Origin: Chloroflexota bacterium
GTDB taxonomy: Bacteria > Chloroflexota > Dehalococcoidia > Lucifugimonadales > UBA3495
Assembly: GCA_026710825.1 (NCBI GenBank)
Contig: JAPOQH010000103.1
Location: 1 to 64,000 of the forward strand
DNA length: 64,000 nt
Reading direction: 5' to 3'
In this document: positions 17,629-25,682 of the stretch, piece after piece
How positions within the stretch are numbered: position 1 is the stretch's first letter
Layout: each line of letters begins with the position of its first letter
Program-made: the position numbers and the translations under genes
The notes under the pieces: model-generated
What the model saw: the letters and a program-made list of their open reading frames with translations, nothing else
Databases searched by the model: none
What the model was told of the DNA's origin: nothing

Positions 17629-18345
17629 TCATCCCAACCGGAATTTTTTGAATACCTCGGCAAATTCAACGCCAATGCGTTTTCCGTCCCGCCGGCGCCA
17701 TTCCTTCAGATGATGGTCAGCCGATTCGGGATTCACCTGGCTGCGGTGGGCGCGCAACGCTTCGACGGCAGTTTCGATGTGGTCCGTCACGTCCACCACG
17801 TGGTCCGGCTCCGAACGTCCCATGATCCAGACCTCACGTACCTTGTGGGGTTCCAATCCCTCGTCGACCAACAACTCGGGGAAGGTCAGGCGATCGCGGG
17901 CCGCTGGATACACCGCGCCCATGGCGGCGTCTCCGGAGGCAAAATGATCGGGATGGTCGATGTAACCATTGCCGTCCAGATTGCGCACCGGATTCATGCA
18001 GATGAGAACGTCCGGACGGTGCGTCCGGATGGCGCGTGAGATGTCCTTGCGCAATTGCAGGGTGGATTCCAGATACGCGTCCGGATAACCCAGGAAGAAC
18101 ACATGGGACAAACCAAGGACGCTGGCGGCGTCCCGTTGTTCCTGTTCCCGCATTTCGATCAGTTGCTCAATGGTCATGTTCGGGTCATCGCTGCCCTTGC
18201 TGCCGTCGGTGCATATCACGTAGGCCACGTCCCAGCCCTCGGCGCACAGACGCGCCACCGTGCCAGCGCAGCCCCACTCCGCATCATCGGCGTGGGCCAC
18301 CACCACCATCGCGCGGTTGTAGTTTGTATCCATTTGACTCGACAT
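17629..18345 (-). CDS. PIG-L/LmbE-family deacetylase
   Basis: 238 residues. Zinc motif VVAHADDAEWGCAGT (AHxDD form, with Ala where Pro is usual) and the later His region GYIDHPDHFASGDA, both typical of GlcNAc-PI de-N-acetylase/LmbE enzymes that remove N-acetyl groups from sugar conjugates. The catalytic Asp and the His ligands are in place. AAGGA lies ~8 nt before ATG 18345. Substrate unknown; mycothiol-type and sugar-antibiotic-type enzymes share this fold. Its neighbour MFS gene starts upstream on the same strand, 39 nt away. Confidence 0.85.
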   Translation of the reverse strand: MSSQMDTNYNRAMVVVAHADDAEWGCAGTVARLCAEGWDVAYVICTDGSKGSDDPNMTIEQLIEMREQEQRDAASVLGLSHVFFLGYPDAYLESTLQLRKDISRAIRTHRPDVLICMNPVRNLDGNGYIDHPDHFASGDAAMGAVYPAARDRLTFPELLVDEGLEPHKVREVWIMGRSEPDHVVDVTDHIETAVEALRAHRSQVNPESADHHLKEWRRRDGKRIGVEFAEVFKKFRLG

Positions 18346-18384
18346 CCAAATTTTCCTTTAGCAAGAGATTTGTCGCACGGCATA

Positions 18385-19662
18385 CTAGCCGGCCAATTGT
18401 TTGTTGCGGCCTTTGAAATGCAGGGTGAAGCCCAGAGTTGCGCCCAACACCGCCACCGCTGCGGCCATTGCATAAGACCACTGCAGTGTCCCGGTCAAGT
18501 CGGCAATGGGTCCCGCGATGATGGGCGAGATGGTGCTTCCGATGCCGGCCCCCATACCCATCAGTCCGAAAGCCGCCGGCGCCATGTACACGGGCACATA
18601 GTCCCCGGCCGCCGCCGCGCAGATGGTATAGGTGGACCGCAGCGCGAACCCGGCCAGCACCGACGCGATGACAAAGTACGTCAACTCGGGCGCGAGCCAG
18701 AACAGGCTGTGACACGCCACTTCGATCAAAAAGGTCACGCCGAAAGCCATGCCGCGGCCGACGCGGTCCGAAAGAGCGCCGGATCCAACCCCGCTGGTGA
18801 TGCTGAGGATACCAATCGACATGAACAGCGCGCCCACGACCGCCACGTCGATGCCGTGCTCGATTTCCAGGTACGCGCCATAGCTGGACGTCAGAATTCC
18901 GTGGACAAACCCGGAGCAGAAGGCCATGCCGGTGATGAGCCATACGTACGGGTTGGTATATACTTGGACGGGCCAACTGGTCGGCGAACGCCCGGCGGGT
19001 CTGCGCTCGCTGGCGCCGGGCGTGGGCGCCACAGGCCGGGCAGCGGTCAACACCCCGGGCGGAGCCTCCCGGATGAAGCTCACGCAGACCATGCCGATTA
19101 CGACGCTGGTGCAAGCCAGGACATACCAGGTGTAGCGCCAGGCATCGTCGCCGAAAGCCTCGGTGAGCGGCGGTACGATGGCGCCGGTGAAAATTATTGC
19201 CAGGCTCCCTCCCGTGGCCGCGATGCCGGCAGCGACGCCTCGATCGGTGACCTGAAACCAGGGAGCGAGCATTCCCATCATCGGCGTCAGCGCCGCGCCC
19301 GACGATACTCCCACAACTACCATGGCGAGCAACGCGACCCAATAGTTTGGAGACCAACCCAACAGACCCATGGATATCGCCTGGGCGAATACGCTGACGG
19401 TTACCATCCACCTGCCGCCGTAACGGGAGGCCATCGCGCCGGACAGCAGGCCGGAGATAACTCGTGAGATGGACAGCGCCACCACGAGAACGAATACCGT
19501 GGTGTACGAAAGCCCAAAGCTCTCCTTCATCCCCGGGATGGTCAGGGCCTGAACGTACAGAGAGAAGCTGGTGATCAGGTTGACCGCCAGCGCCACAGCC
19601 AGCACAACGGCGGCGTAGGTCCTGATCCAATCTGGCTTGAGGGTGGCGGGGATGAATGCCAT
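18385..19662 (-). CDS. Major facilitator superfamily transporter
   Basis: 425 residues with about 12 hydrophobic segments in two halves joined by a polar loop near residues 205-230. The signature between TM2 and TM3 reads GAMASRYGGRWMV; TM4-5 has GVSSGAALTPMMGMLAPWF. The pattern resembles OFA-type (oxalate/formate antiporter) carriers, suggesting an organic anion substrate; this is an inference. Inner membrane. A strong minus-strand terminator hairpin (19673-19699) ends only 10 nt before its ATG, and no Shine-Dalgarno site is evident, so expression may be attenuated. Confidence 0.87.
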   Translation of the reverse strand: MAFIPATLKPDWIRTYAAVVLAVALAVNLITSFSLYVQALTIPGMKESFGLSYTTVFVLVVALSISRVISGLLSGAMASRYGGRWMVTVSVFAQAISMGLLGWSPNYWVALLAMVVVGVSSGAALTPMMGMLAPWFQVTDRGVAAGIAATGGSLAIIFTGAIVPPLTEAFGDDAWRYTWYVLACTSVVIGMVCVSFIREAPPGVLTAARPVAPTPGASERRPAGRSPTSWPVQVYTNPYVWLITGMAFCSGFVHGILTSSYGAYLEIEHGIDVAVVGALFMSIGILSITSGVGSGALSDRVGRGMAFGVTFLIEVACHSLFWLAPELTYFVIASVLAGFALRSTYTICAAAAGDYVPVYMAPAAFGLMGMGAGIGSTISPIIAGPIADLTGTLQWSYAMAAAVAVLGATLGFTLHFKGRNKQLAG

Positions 19663-19672
19663 ACCGGGCTAA

Positions 19673-19699
19673 CAAAAACGGGCAGCCGAGGGGCCGCCC
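19673..19699 (-). terminator. Intrinsic terminator-like hairpin just upstream of the MFS gene
   Basis: On the minus strand GGGCGGCC, loop CCTC, GGCTGCCC (8 bp with one G-U pair) is followed directly by GTTTTTG. It ends 10 nt before the MFS start codon. No minus-strand gene lies upstream to be terminated (the next gene, at 19893, is on the plus strand), so it is either an attenuator in the MFS leader or the end of a short unannotated transcript. Confidence 0.6.
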
Positions 19700-19782
19700 G
19701 CCAGCGTGCAGCGTCGCCATCATATCATACGGATTCGGCCCACATTTTCGGAGGTTCCGGTGGGACTCGCTGCCCCGTCTGC

Positions 19783-19788
19783 TATAAT
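19783..19788 (+). promoter_or_regulatory. Candidate -10 box for the small gene at 19893
   Basis: Consensus TATAAT at 19783-19788 in an otherwise AT-poor context, ~104 nt before the start at 19893. The -35 position (GTGGGA, 19760-19765) is weak. Confidence 0.4.
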
Positions 19789-19892
19789 AAACCGATAAAG
19801 TTTTTTGAAAAATACAAACGAGACGAAGCAAAAGCGGCGGTGGCGCACGCCGAATCTGCGGCGCGCCTGCCCTCATAAGGAGAGTAAGAGCA

Positions 19893-20156
19893 ATGGAAAG
19901 CAATAATTTTGTCGAACGCTTGCACCTTAAGCTGGAAAGAGTCACAAATCGGGACGTCCAACTGTCCGTGACCGACTCCGACCCCAATTTCCTGGAGGTC
20001 GACCTCGAGGCGGGAACCCCCAAGGTAGTAGTGGGCAGCAACGTGTACGAATACCCGGGATTCGCCCGTATGTGCCTGGAATACGCAGCGGCGTCCATAA
20101 ACAAGGGTCGCCATATTGGCGAGCTGGAATTCCATCTGCTGCTAGCCCGCAACTAA
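19893..20156 (+). CDS. Small hypothetical protein
   Basis: 87 residues, acidic, soluble, beginning MESNNFVERLHLKLERVTNRD and ending LEFHLLLARN. ATG 19893 is preceded by AAGGAGAGT about 9 nt upstream, so it is probably translated. No domain, signal peptide or metal site is recognised; the alternating strand-like segments (VQLSVTDSDPNFLEVDLE, TPKVVVGSNVYEYPGF) suggest a small alpha/beta protein. Together with the membrane protein 12 nt downstream it may form an operon. Confidence 0.6.
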   Translation: MESNNFVERLHLKLERVTNRDVQLSVTDSDPNFLEVDLEAGTPKVVVGSNVYEYPGFARMCLEYAAASINKGRHIGELEFHLLLARN

Positions 20157-20167
20157 CCAGCGTCGGG

Positions 20168-20752
20168 ATGCGTGATCCGAAAGGCAACGACGGCCGGCGG
20201 AGTGAATTGGCAGCTCCCGATGACGCCAACAGCCTGTCGTCGCCCCCAGAGCCCGCACCCGCTCCGCCTCCGGTGCCGCCGGATGCCCTCAAGCCCTGGT
20301 ACTACCAGGGATGGTTCATAGTTCCAACGTTCGTCTGGTGGCCGAGCAGCGCGGTGCTGTTCATACGGTCGCCCTGGCACAACGGCGTGGTGTCCGGAGC
20401 GCTTTCGTGGGCTTGGGTGATAGTCGGCGGCGGCTTTATATTCCTTCGCCTCAAAGATAACCTGGACGAGAGGGGCAACCCGTTTCTGGGGCTGATCAAC
20501 GGTGAGGTTCAGGCCGATCTGACGCTACTGGCTCTGGTCGCACCAGGGATCGTGTTGACCATCGTCACGCAGGCTTTGTGGCTCACCAGGGACCGACCGC
20601 GCATCAGACGCATCCGGTCCGCCGGAGGATTCGCCGCCTATGAGTCTGAAGAACCAGGTAACGGAACGCCCGGACAGACCCGAACGCCTGCGGAGACGCC
20701 GCGATCCAGATCAAACCGTGGCGGCGCTCGCCGCCGGCGTCGACGGCGTTAG
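20168..20752 (+). CDS. Three-TM membrane protein with Pro-rich N-terminus and Arg tail
   Basis: About 194 residues from ATG 20168. A Pro/Ala-rich stretch (PPEPAPAPPPVPPDALKPW) precedes three hydrophobic segments: GWFIVPTFVWWPSSAVLFI, GALSWAWVIVGGGFIFL and LTLLALVAPGIVLTIVTQALWL. It ends in a polar, Arg-rich tail with seven consecutive Arg. No family identified; the domain order suggests a small inner-membrane protein with cytoplasmic tails. The last 42 nt overlap the convergent surE gene, so the tail may be partly determined by antisense coding; a shorter protein is possible. Confidence 0.55.
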   Translation: MRDPKGNDGRRSELAAPDDANSLSSPPEPAPAPPPVPPDALKPWYYQGWFIVPTFVWWPSSAVLFIRSPWHNGVVSGALSWAWVIVGGGFIFLRLKDNLDERGNPFLGLINGEVQADLTLLALVAPGIVLTIVTQALWLTRDRPRIRRIRSAGGFAAYESEEPGNGTPGQTRTPAETPRSRSNRGGARRRRRRR

Positions 20753-21613
20753 AATCTCCGACGCATCCACCAATCCTTCAACCAACCTGATCCGCTCGTC
20801 GGTGGTGGAGAACGCGAGGCCCATCGGCGTGATGGTGATGTGGTTGTCCTTGTGTGCCGTGATGTCGGTGCCGTCGCCGCCGTTCAAGATGGCGCGGTTA
20901 CGCGAGATCCAGTACCGGCGGTGCCCGAACGATTCCTCGGTGCGCACGGACTCTCCATAAGCCCGTCCGCCCAGCCGCGTGATCTTGACGCCGGCGATTT
21001 TGTCCAACGGTTCGTTGGGGACATTGACGTTGAGGAAGTACGGCGGCGACACTTCGGGGGCGTTCGCCAGCCCTCTGGCCAGCGCGGCGACGACCTCGGA
21101 GGCAAGGTCGTACCGTGGAGACTGCACCGAACCAACCGAAATAGCGATGGTCGGATACCCACGGACGAATCCCTGCAGCGCGGCGCCAACGGTGCCGGAG
21201 ACAATAACGTCCCACCCCATGTTGGAGCCCCGATTGATCCCACTTACCACCAGATCGGGTTTGGGGCTGACCAACTGCTCCAGCGCCAGGATGCAGGAGT
21301 CCGCCGGTGTTCCCTGGACCGCCCACGCGCTGATCGGGTTCGGCAAGTCCGAAGCCCCATCGACCGAAGGTGCACGGACGGCGTCGGCGCTGCGCGGGGG
21401 CGTGTCCTCGCCGGGGGCGTACTGCAGCAGGTACTGCTCGGCCGGAACCTGGTGGACGAACAGGGGGGAGTGCAGCGTCATGGACGCCCCCACTCCGGAC
21501 TGCTCGCGGTCGGGAGCCACCACGGCCACCTCGCCCACAGCAGAAAGGCTGCGAGCGGCAGCCCACAGCCCAGCAGCGTGAATACCGTCGTCGTTGGTCA
21601 GAAGAATTTTCAA
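20711..21613 (-). CDS. surE: 5'/3'-nucleotidase SurE
   Basis: 300 residues. Starts MKILLTNDDGIHAAGL with the two metal aspartates of SurE (NDDG), followed by APDREQSGVGASMTL and SGINRGSNMG, the remaining metal and phosphate ligands. Dephosphorylates nucleoside monophosphates and possibly polyphosphate. It has a longer insert than usual between residues ~70 and 100 (Pro/Ala/Asp-rich). The start is TTG 21613, with GAGAGG about 8 nt upstream. A TATTAT -10 is visible at 21651-21656. Confidence 0.9.
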   Translation of the reverse strand: MKILLTNDDGIHAAGLWAAARSLSAVGEVAVVAPDREQSGVGASMTLHSPLFVHQVPAEQYLLQYAPGEDTPPRSADAVRAPSVDGASDLPNPISAWAVQGTPADSCILALEQLVSPKPDLVVSGINRGSNMGWDVIVSGTVGAALQGFVRGYPTIAISVGSVQSPRYDLASEVVAALARGLANAPEVSPPYFLNVNVPNEPLDKIAGVKITRLGGRAYGESVRTEESFGHRRYWISRNRAILNGGDGTDITAHKDNHITITPMGLAFSTTDERIRLVEGLVDASEILTPSTPAASAATV

Positions 21614-21658
21614 GGGATGGCCTCTCAGGTGATTTTGGGTCGGCGTTAAAATAATACA

Positions 21659-21690
21659 CCCCGCACAGCATCAAGGGACGCCGTGCGGGG
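21659..21690 (-). terminator. Terminator of the CoxS-CoxL-CoxM operon
   Basis: On the minus strand CCCCGCAC (21690-21683) pairs with GTGCGGGG (21666-21659), an 8-bp GC-rich stem. It is followed by TGTATTATTTT (21658-21648). It lies 22 nt after the CoxM stop codon and before surE. Confidence 0.75.
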
Positions 21691-21711
21691 CTCGATATGC
21701 CATGTGGGCAA

Positions 21712-22590
21712 TCAGTGGTGGGCCAGGTCGATGGCGTGGAGCAGGGCGTGCTTCACCTCCACCGGAGCAATCCTGGCACGGAAATCCGCCGAGGCGAACA
21801 CGTCGCCGATGACGTCCACACCGGCGGCGCTGATGTCATCACCGAGGCGCGAGGTTGCGTCGGCGATGCTGTCCATCGTCAGCGTCGTCCCGGACAGCGC
21901 CTGCTCGACCGAGGCGGCTTTCACCGGACGGGGAGTCAGACCGCCGACCGCCACAGAGGCTGCGGTGCATCGGTTGCCGTCCATGGTAACCACGACCGCG
22001 CCGCCCACGACAGCGTAGAAGCTGGCCGGATGGGACATCTTGGCGTACTCCGCGCGCTGGTTCGCGGCCAGAACGGGGACGCTCACCGTGGTGATGAGTT
22101 CGTCCTCTGCCAGCGCGGGCGCAAAGGCGTCCTCTATGAAGTCCCCAGCGGCAACCGAGCGGCTGCCCGAGGGTCCCTGTACCGAGATGGTGGCTCCCAA
22201 TGCGGTTAGCACGGTCGCCCAGTCGGATGCGGGGTCCGCATGCGCCAGGTTGCCACCGATGGTACCGCGGTTCCGTACGGCCGGGTCGCCGATGCCGCTG
22301 GCCGCTTCGGCCAGCAGCCCGTTCGCCCTTTGCACATCGGCGGACGCCGCGATCGTGGCGTGGGTGGTCAACGCTCCGATATTGATGGTGTCGCCGCTGA
22401 CGGTCACGCCACGCAGACCGTCCACGCCGCCGATGTCGATGAGGACCTCGGGGCGAGCCAGGCGAAACCGCATCAGGGGAATCAGGCTATGGCCTCCGGC
22501 CAGCAGCTTGGCTCCGGGATTTTCCGACAGCAGCCGCACCGCGTCAGCGATCGAGGATGCCTTTAGGTATTCAAAATTTGCAGGATACAT
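21712..22590 (-). CDS. CoxM-like FAD-binding subunit of molybdenum hydroxylase
   Basis: 292 residues, standard for the medium subunit. FAD-binding motifs GAKLLAGGHSLIPLMRFRL and TIGGNLAHADPASDW are intact, with the later VPVLAANQRAEYAKMSHPASFYAVVGGA and the C-terminal CO_deh_flav_C region. It passes electrons from the 2Fe-2S subunit via FAD to an acceptor. Last gene of the operon; 29 nt after the CoxL stop. Confidence 0.93.
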   Translation of the reverse strand: MYPANFEYLKASSIADAVRLLSENPGAKLLAGGHSLIPLMRFRLARPEVLIDIGGVDGLRGVTVSGDTINIGALTTHATIAASADVQRANGLLAEAASGIGDPAVRNRGTIGGNLAHADPASDWATVLTALGATISVQGPSGSRSVAAGDFIEDAFAPALAEDELITTVSVPVLAANQRAEYAKMSHPASFYAVVGGAVVVTMDGNRCTAASVAVGGLTPRPVKAASVEQALSGTTLTMDSIADATSRLGDDISAAGVDVIGDVFASADFRARIAPVEVKHALLHAIDLAHH

Positions 22591-22619
22591 TGCAGTCAGT
22601 CCTCCGTCGGTCGGTTCGG

Positions 22620-25031
22620 CTAATGGCCATGTCCATGACCGTGATCGTGGTCATGTCCGTGGCTGTGCCCGTGACCGTTCCCGGTATAGCCGGTGGCCTG
22701 GATGGCGCGCCAGACCCTTTCCGGTGTCAGAGGCATGTCGATGCTTTCGACGCCCAGCGGCTTGAGGGCGTCCATCACTGCGCTGTAAATGGCCGCGGTG
22801 GAAGCAATGGTGCCGGTCTCACCGATACCCTTGACGCCCAGCGGGTTGTGCGGCGACGGGGTGACTGTCGAGTGCACCTCGATATCCGGCACCAGGTGGG
22901 CGCGCGGAATTGCGTAGTCCATCATAGATCCGGTCAGGAGTTGACCATTATCGTCATAGACCGCGCCTTCCCACAGCGCTTGCCCCGCGCCCTGGACCAC
23001 GCCGCCGTGCACCTGGCCCTCGACCACCATGGGGTTGATCTGTGGGCCGCAGTCGTCGACCGCGACATACCGGTCAAGCGTGATGTGGCCGTTGTCAGGA
23101 TCAATGCTGACGATGGCCGCATGCGCGCCGAAGGGGTAACTGAAGTTGGGCGGGTCGTAGTAGGTGCTGGCCTCCATGCCCGGCTCGATGCCTTCCGGCA
23201 GGTTCCACGCGACGTTGGCCTGCAGAGCGACGTCCTGGATGCTCTGGGCGCGGTCGGGCGCGCCGCGTACGAAGAACTGGCCGTCGGCGTATTCGATGTC
23301 CGCCTCGTCAGCTTCCAGCAGGTGCGCCGCGATGACTTTCGCCTTGTCACGGAGCTTGCGCATGGTAAGGGCAACGGCCGCCCCGCCAACCACGGTGGTC
23401 CGGCTGCCGTAGGTTCCCCATCCCATGGGCGTTATGTCAGTGTCGCCGTGGATCACCTCCACGTCGTCAACGTCAACGCCGATCTCGTCGGCGACGATCT
23501 GGGCGAAAGTGGTTTCCTCACCCTGACCATGGGGCGACGTGCCGATGAACACATTCACCTTGCCGGTGGCGTAGATCCGCACGGTCGCGGATTCCCAGAG
23601 TCCTCCGCCGAAACCAACGGCGCCGGCCACCTGAGACGGGCCGAGGCCACAGATCTCACAGTAGCAAGCAACACCAACACCGCGAAGAGTTCCGTGTTCG
23701 CGTTCGTGCTCCTGGTCATGCCGGAACTGGTCGTAACCGATGTGGCCCAGCAGTTGGTCCAGCGCGTTGGAATAGTTGCCGCTGTCGTAGGTGATGCCGA
23801 TGGCGACGTCGCGGTTGTTGTCGAACGGCTCGATCAGGTTCCGGCGGCGTACTTCCACGCTGTCGATGCCAACGGCGTCGCCCACCTTGTCCATTAACCG
23901 TTCCAGCAGGAACGTCGCCTCGGGGCGTCCGGCACCGCGATACGCTTCGACCGGCGTGGAGTTGGTGAACACACCGTAAACGTCCGCCTTGATGTTGGCG
24001 ATGTCGTAGGGGCCGGAATACATCAGGCCGTGCAGAATGGTCGGGATGCCCGGGGCGGCCGTGGACAGGTATGCGCCCATGCCGGCGTACACCACGCTCC
24101 GCACGGCAGTCACCTTGCCGTCCGCGTTGGCTGCCATCTCCACATATTCGACATGGTCCCGGCCATGCGTGGTGGCAATGTAGTTTTCGGTGCGAGTCTC
24201 GGTCCACTTGACGGGCACGCCCAACTGCATGGAGCAGAAAGCCGTGATCATCTCCCAGGGATAGACGGCGATCTTGGCGCCGAAACCCCCGCCGACTTCC
24301 GGAGCGATGACACGAATCTTGTGCTCGCCCACTCCAGTGACCAGGCAGGTCACGAACCGCGCGATGTGCGGGTTCTGGGTGGTGTTCCACAGCGTCAACT
24401 CACCCATTGCCTGGGCCCAGGACGCGATGGCCGAACGGGTCTCCATGGGATTCGGGATCAGCTTCTGCTGCCTGATGGTCTCGCTGACCGTCACGGCGGC
24501 ATCGGCGAACGCTGCGTCCGTATCGCCGCCGGCGGCGACCCAGTGGAATGCCTGGTTATTGGGCGCATCCTCGTGAAGCTGGGGCACGCCATCGCCCAGG
24601 GCATCCTCGGGGTTGATGATGGCCGGCAACGGCGAGTAGTCGACGTCGATCAACTCGAGGGCATCCTCCGCCTGGTAGCGGTTTTCGGCGACGACCACCG
24701 CGACCGCGTCTCCCACGTACCGAACAACGTCGGACGCGATGGCGGGATATGCCACGGCTTTGAGGTCGGAGTCCGGAATTGCCCAGGCGCACGGGATCGG
24801 ATTCAGCACGCCCTCGATATCGGAGCCGGTGTAGACCGCCAGCACTCCGGCGGATCCCCTGGCTGCATCGGTGTTTATGCTGTTGATCCGAGCGTGGGCA
24901 TGAGGGCTGCGGAGAATGGCTGCGTGAACCATTCCGGTGAGCTTAATGTCATCGGTGTACGAGGCCTGCCCGGTGATGAGCCGGGGATCCTCCCGCCGGC
25001 GGATGCCGGAACCAAATATACGGGTAGTCAT
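22620..25031 (-). CDS. CoxL-like (form II) molybdopterin hydroxylase large subunit with His-rich C-terminus
   Basis: 803 residues from ATG 25031. Carries the molybdopterin-binding MoCo domains (EVGGGFGAKI, GSRTTVVGGAA, GVKGIGETGTIAS with the catalytic Glu). The active-site loop is AYRGAGR (363-369), characteristic of form II CoxL proteins, not the AYRCSFR of true CO dehydrogenase. It therefore probably hydroxylates an aldehyde, heterocycle or xanthine-like substrate. The C-terminus is unusual: the last 20 residues contain 10 His alternating with Gly, Asp or Ser. No maturation genes (coxDEF, xdhC) are beside it. Confidence 0.9.
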   Translation of the reverse strand: MTTRIFGSGIRRREDPRLITGQASYTDDIKLTGMVHAAILRSPHAHARINSINTDAARGSAGVLAVYTGSDIEGVLNPIPCAWAIPDSDLKAVAYPAIASDVVRYVGDAVAVVVAENRYQAEDALELIDVDYSPLPAIINPEDALGDGVPQLHEDAPNNQAFHWVAAGGDTDAAFADAAVTVSETIRQQKLIPNPMETRSAIASWAQAMGELTLWNTTQNPHIARFVTCLVTGVGEHKIRVIAPEVGGGFGAKIAVYPWEMITAFCSMQLGVPVKWTETRTENYIATTHGRDHVEYVEMAANADGKVTAVRSVVYAGMGAYLSTAAPGIPTILHGLMYSGPYDIANIKADVYGVFTNSTPVEAYRGAGRPEATFLLERLMDKVGDAVGIDSVEVRRRNLIEPFDNNRDVAIGITYDSGNYSNALDQLLGHIGYDQFRHDQEHEREHGTLRGVGVACYCEICGLGPSQVAGAVGFGGGLWESATVRIYATGKVNVFIGTSPHGQGEETTFAQIVADEIGVDVDDVEVIHGDTDITPMGWGTYGSRTTVVGGAAVALTMRKLRDKAKVIAAHLLEADEADIEYADGQFFVRGAPDRAQSIQDVALQANVAWNLPEGIEPGMEASTYYDPPNFSYPFGAHAAIVSIDPDNGHITLDRYVAVDDCGPQINPMVVEGQVHGGVVQGAGQALWEGAVYDDNGQLLTGSMMDYAIPRAHLVPDIEVHSTVTPSPHNPLGVKGIGETGTIASTAAIYSAVMDALKPLGVESIDMPLTPERVWRAIQATGYTGNGHGHSHGHDHDHGHGHGH

Positions 25032-25039
25032 GGCAGTCT

Positions 25040-25519
25040 TTAGCCTCCTTGCCGGGCAGCAGCGGCGGCCAAAGCGGCCTTGACGATGTTGTTGTAGCCG
25101 GTACAGCGGCACATGTTGCCCTCCAGACCGGCGCGCACTTCCTCGGCCGACGGGTTGGGGTTGCGCTCGATGATCTCGGTGACCGACATGATCATGCCGG
25201 CGGTGCAGTAGCCGCACTGGAGACCGTGATTGTTCCAGAAGGCTTCCTGAACGGCGGAGAGGTTGCCGTCCTGGGCCACCCCTTCTATGGTGGTGATGTC
25301 TGCGCCGTCAACCTGTACGGCGAATGCCGTGCATGCCTTGACGGTAACGCCGTTCATTCGAACGACGCAGGCCCCGCATTGGCTGGTGTCGCAGCCAATC
25401 TTGGTGCCGGTGAGATTCAGGGTTTCGCGCAGGAAGTGGACCAGCAGGGTGCGGGGTTCCACATTCGCCGAGTGGGACCGGCCATTCACGTTGACCGTGA
25501 TGGGTACTGTATTGGGCAA
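25040..25519 (-). CDS. CoxS-like 2Fe-2S subunit of molybdenum hydroxylase
   Basis: 159 residues from TTG 25519, with GAGGAGGTG six nt upstream; this start gives the usual CoxS length and begins [15 protein letters not shown]. Both 2Fe-2S sites are present: CDTSQCGAC (plus a following Cys) for the plant-type cluster, and CGYCTAGM / CRCTGYNNI for the helical cluster. Gene order here is S-L-M, different from the common M-S-L. The CoxL start lies 8 nt after the stop. Confidence 0.93.
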   Translation of the reverse strand: MPNTVPITVNVNGRSHSANVEPRTLLVHFLRETLNLTGTKIGCDTSQCGACVVRMNGVTVKACTAFAVQVDGADITTIEGVAQDGNLSAVQEAFWNNHGLQCGYCTAGMIMSVTEIIERNPNPSAEEVRAGLEGNMCRCTGYNNIVKAALAAAAARQGG

Positions 25520-25544
25520 AATAACACCTCCTCTATACAGGACA

Positions 25545-25566
25545 CCGCGTCGATAATCGTACGCGG
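25545..25566. repeat. Near-perfect palindrome in the CoxS leader
   Basis: CCGCGT...ACGCGG arms with an inner CGA-TAA-TCG (one bulged T) at 25545-25566, about 25-45 nt before the CoxS start codon. It could be an operator or leader hairpin for the molybdenum hydroxylase operon. It was not compared with other genomes. Confidence 0.4.
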
Positions 25567-25682
25567 CGTGAGGTCCGCCAAAGGGAAAATATCGGGTGAA
25601 GCGGCGGCGGCCCAACCTCGCCGGCAGTATAGTCGGCAGCCCCGGGGCGGTCAAATTGGACGACGGTACACTGAAAAAGCTA

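Noticed and set aside
18055-19467. 470-residue plus-strand open frame antisense to the MFS and PIG-L genes
   Set aside because: It is His/Arg/Gly-rich low-complexity translation; the opposite strand carries 12 TM segments and a zinc deacetylase.
22557-23897. 446-residue plus-strand open frame antisense to the CoxL gene
   Set aside because: The minus-strand protein has clear CoxL domains; the plus-strand translation has no recognisable fold and is the mirror of a high-GC codon pattern.
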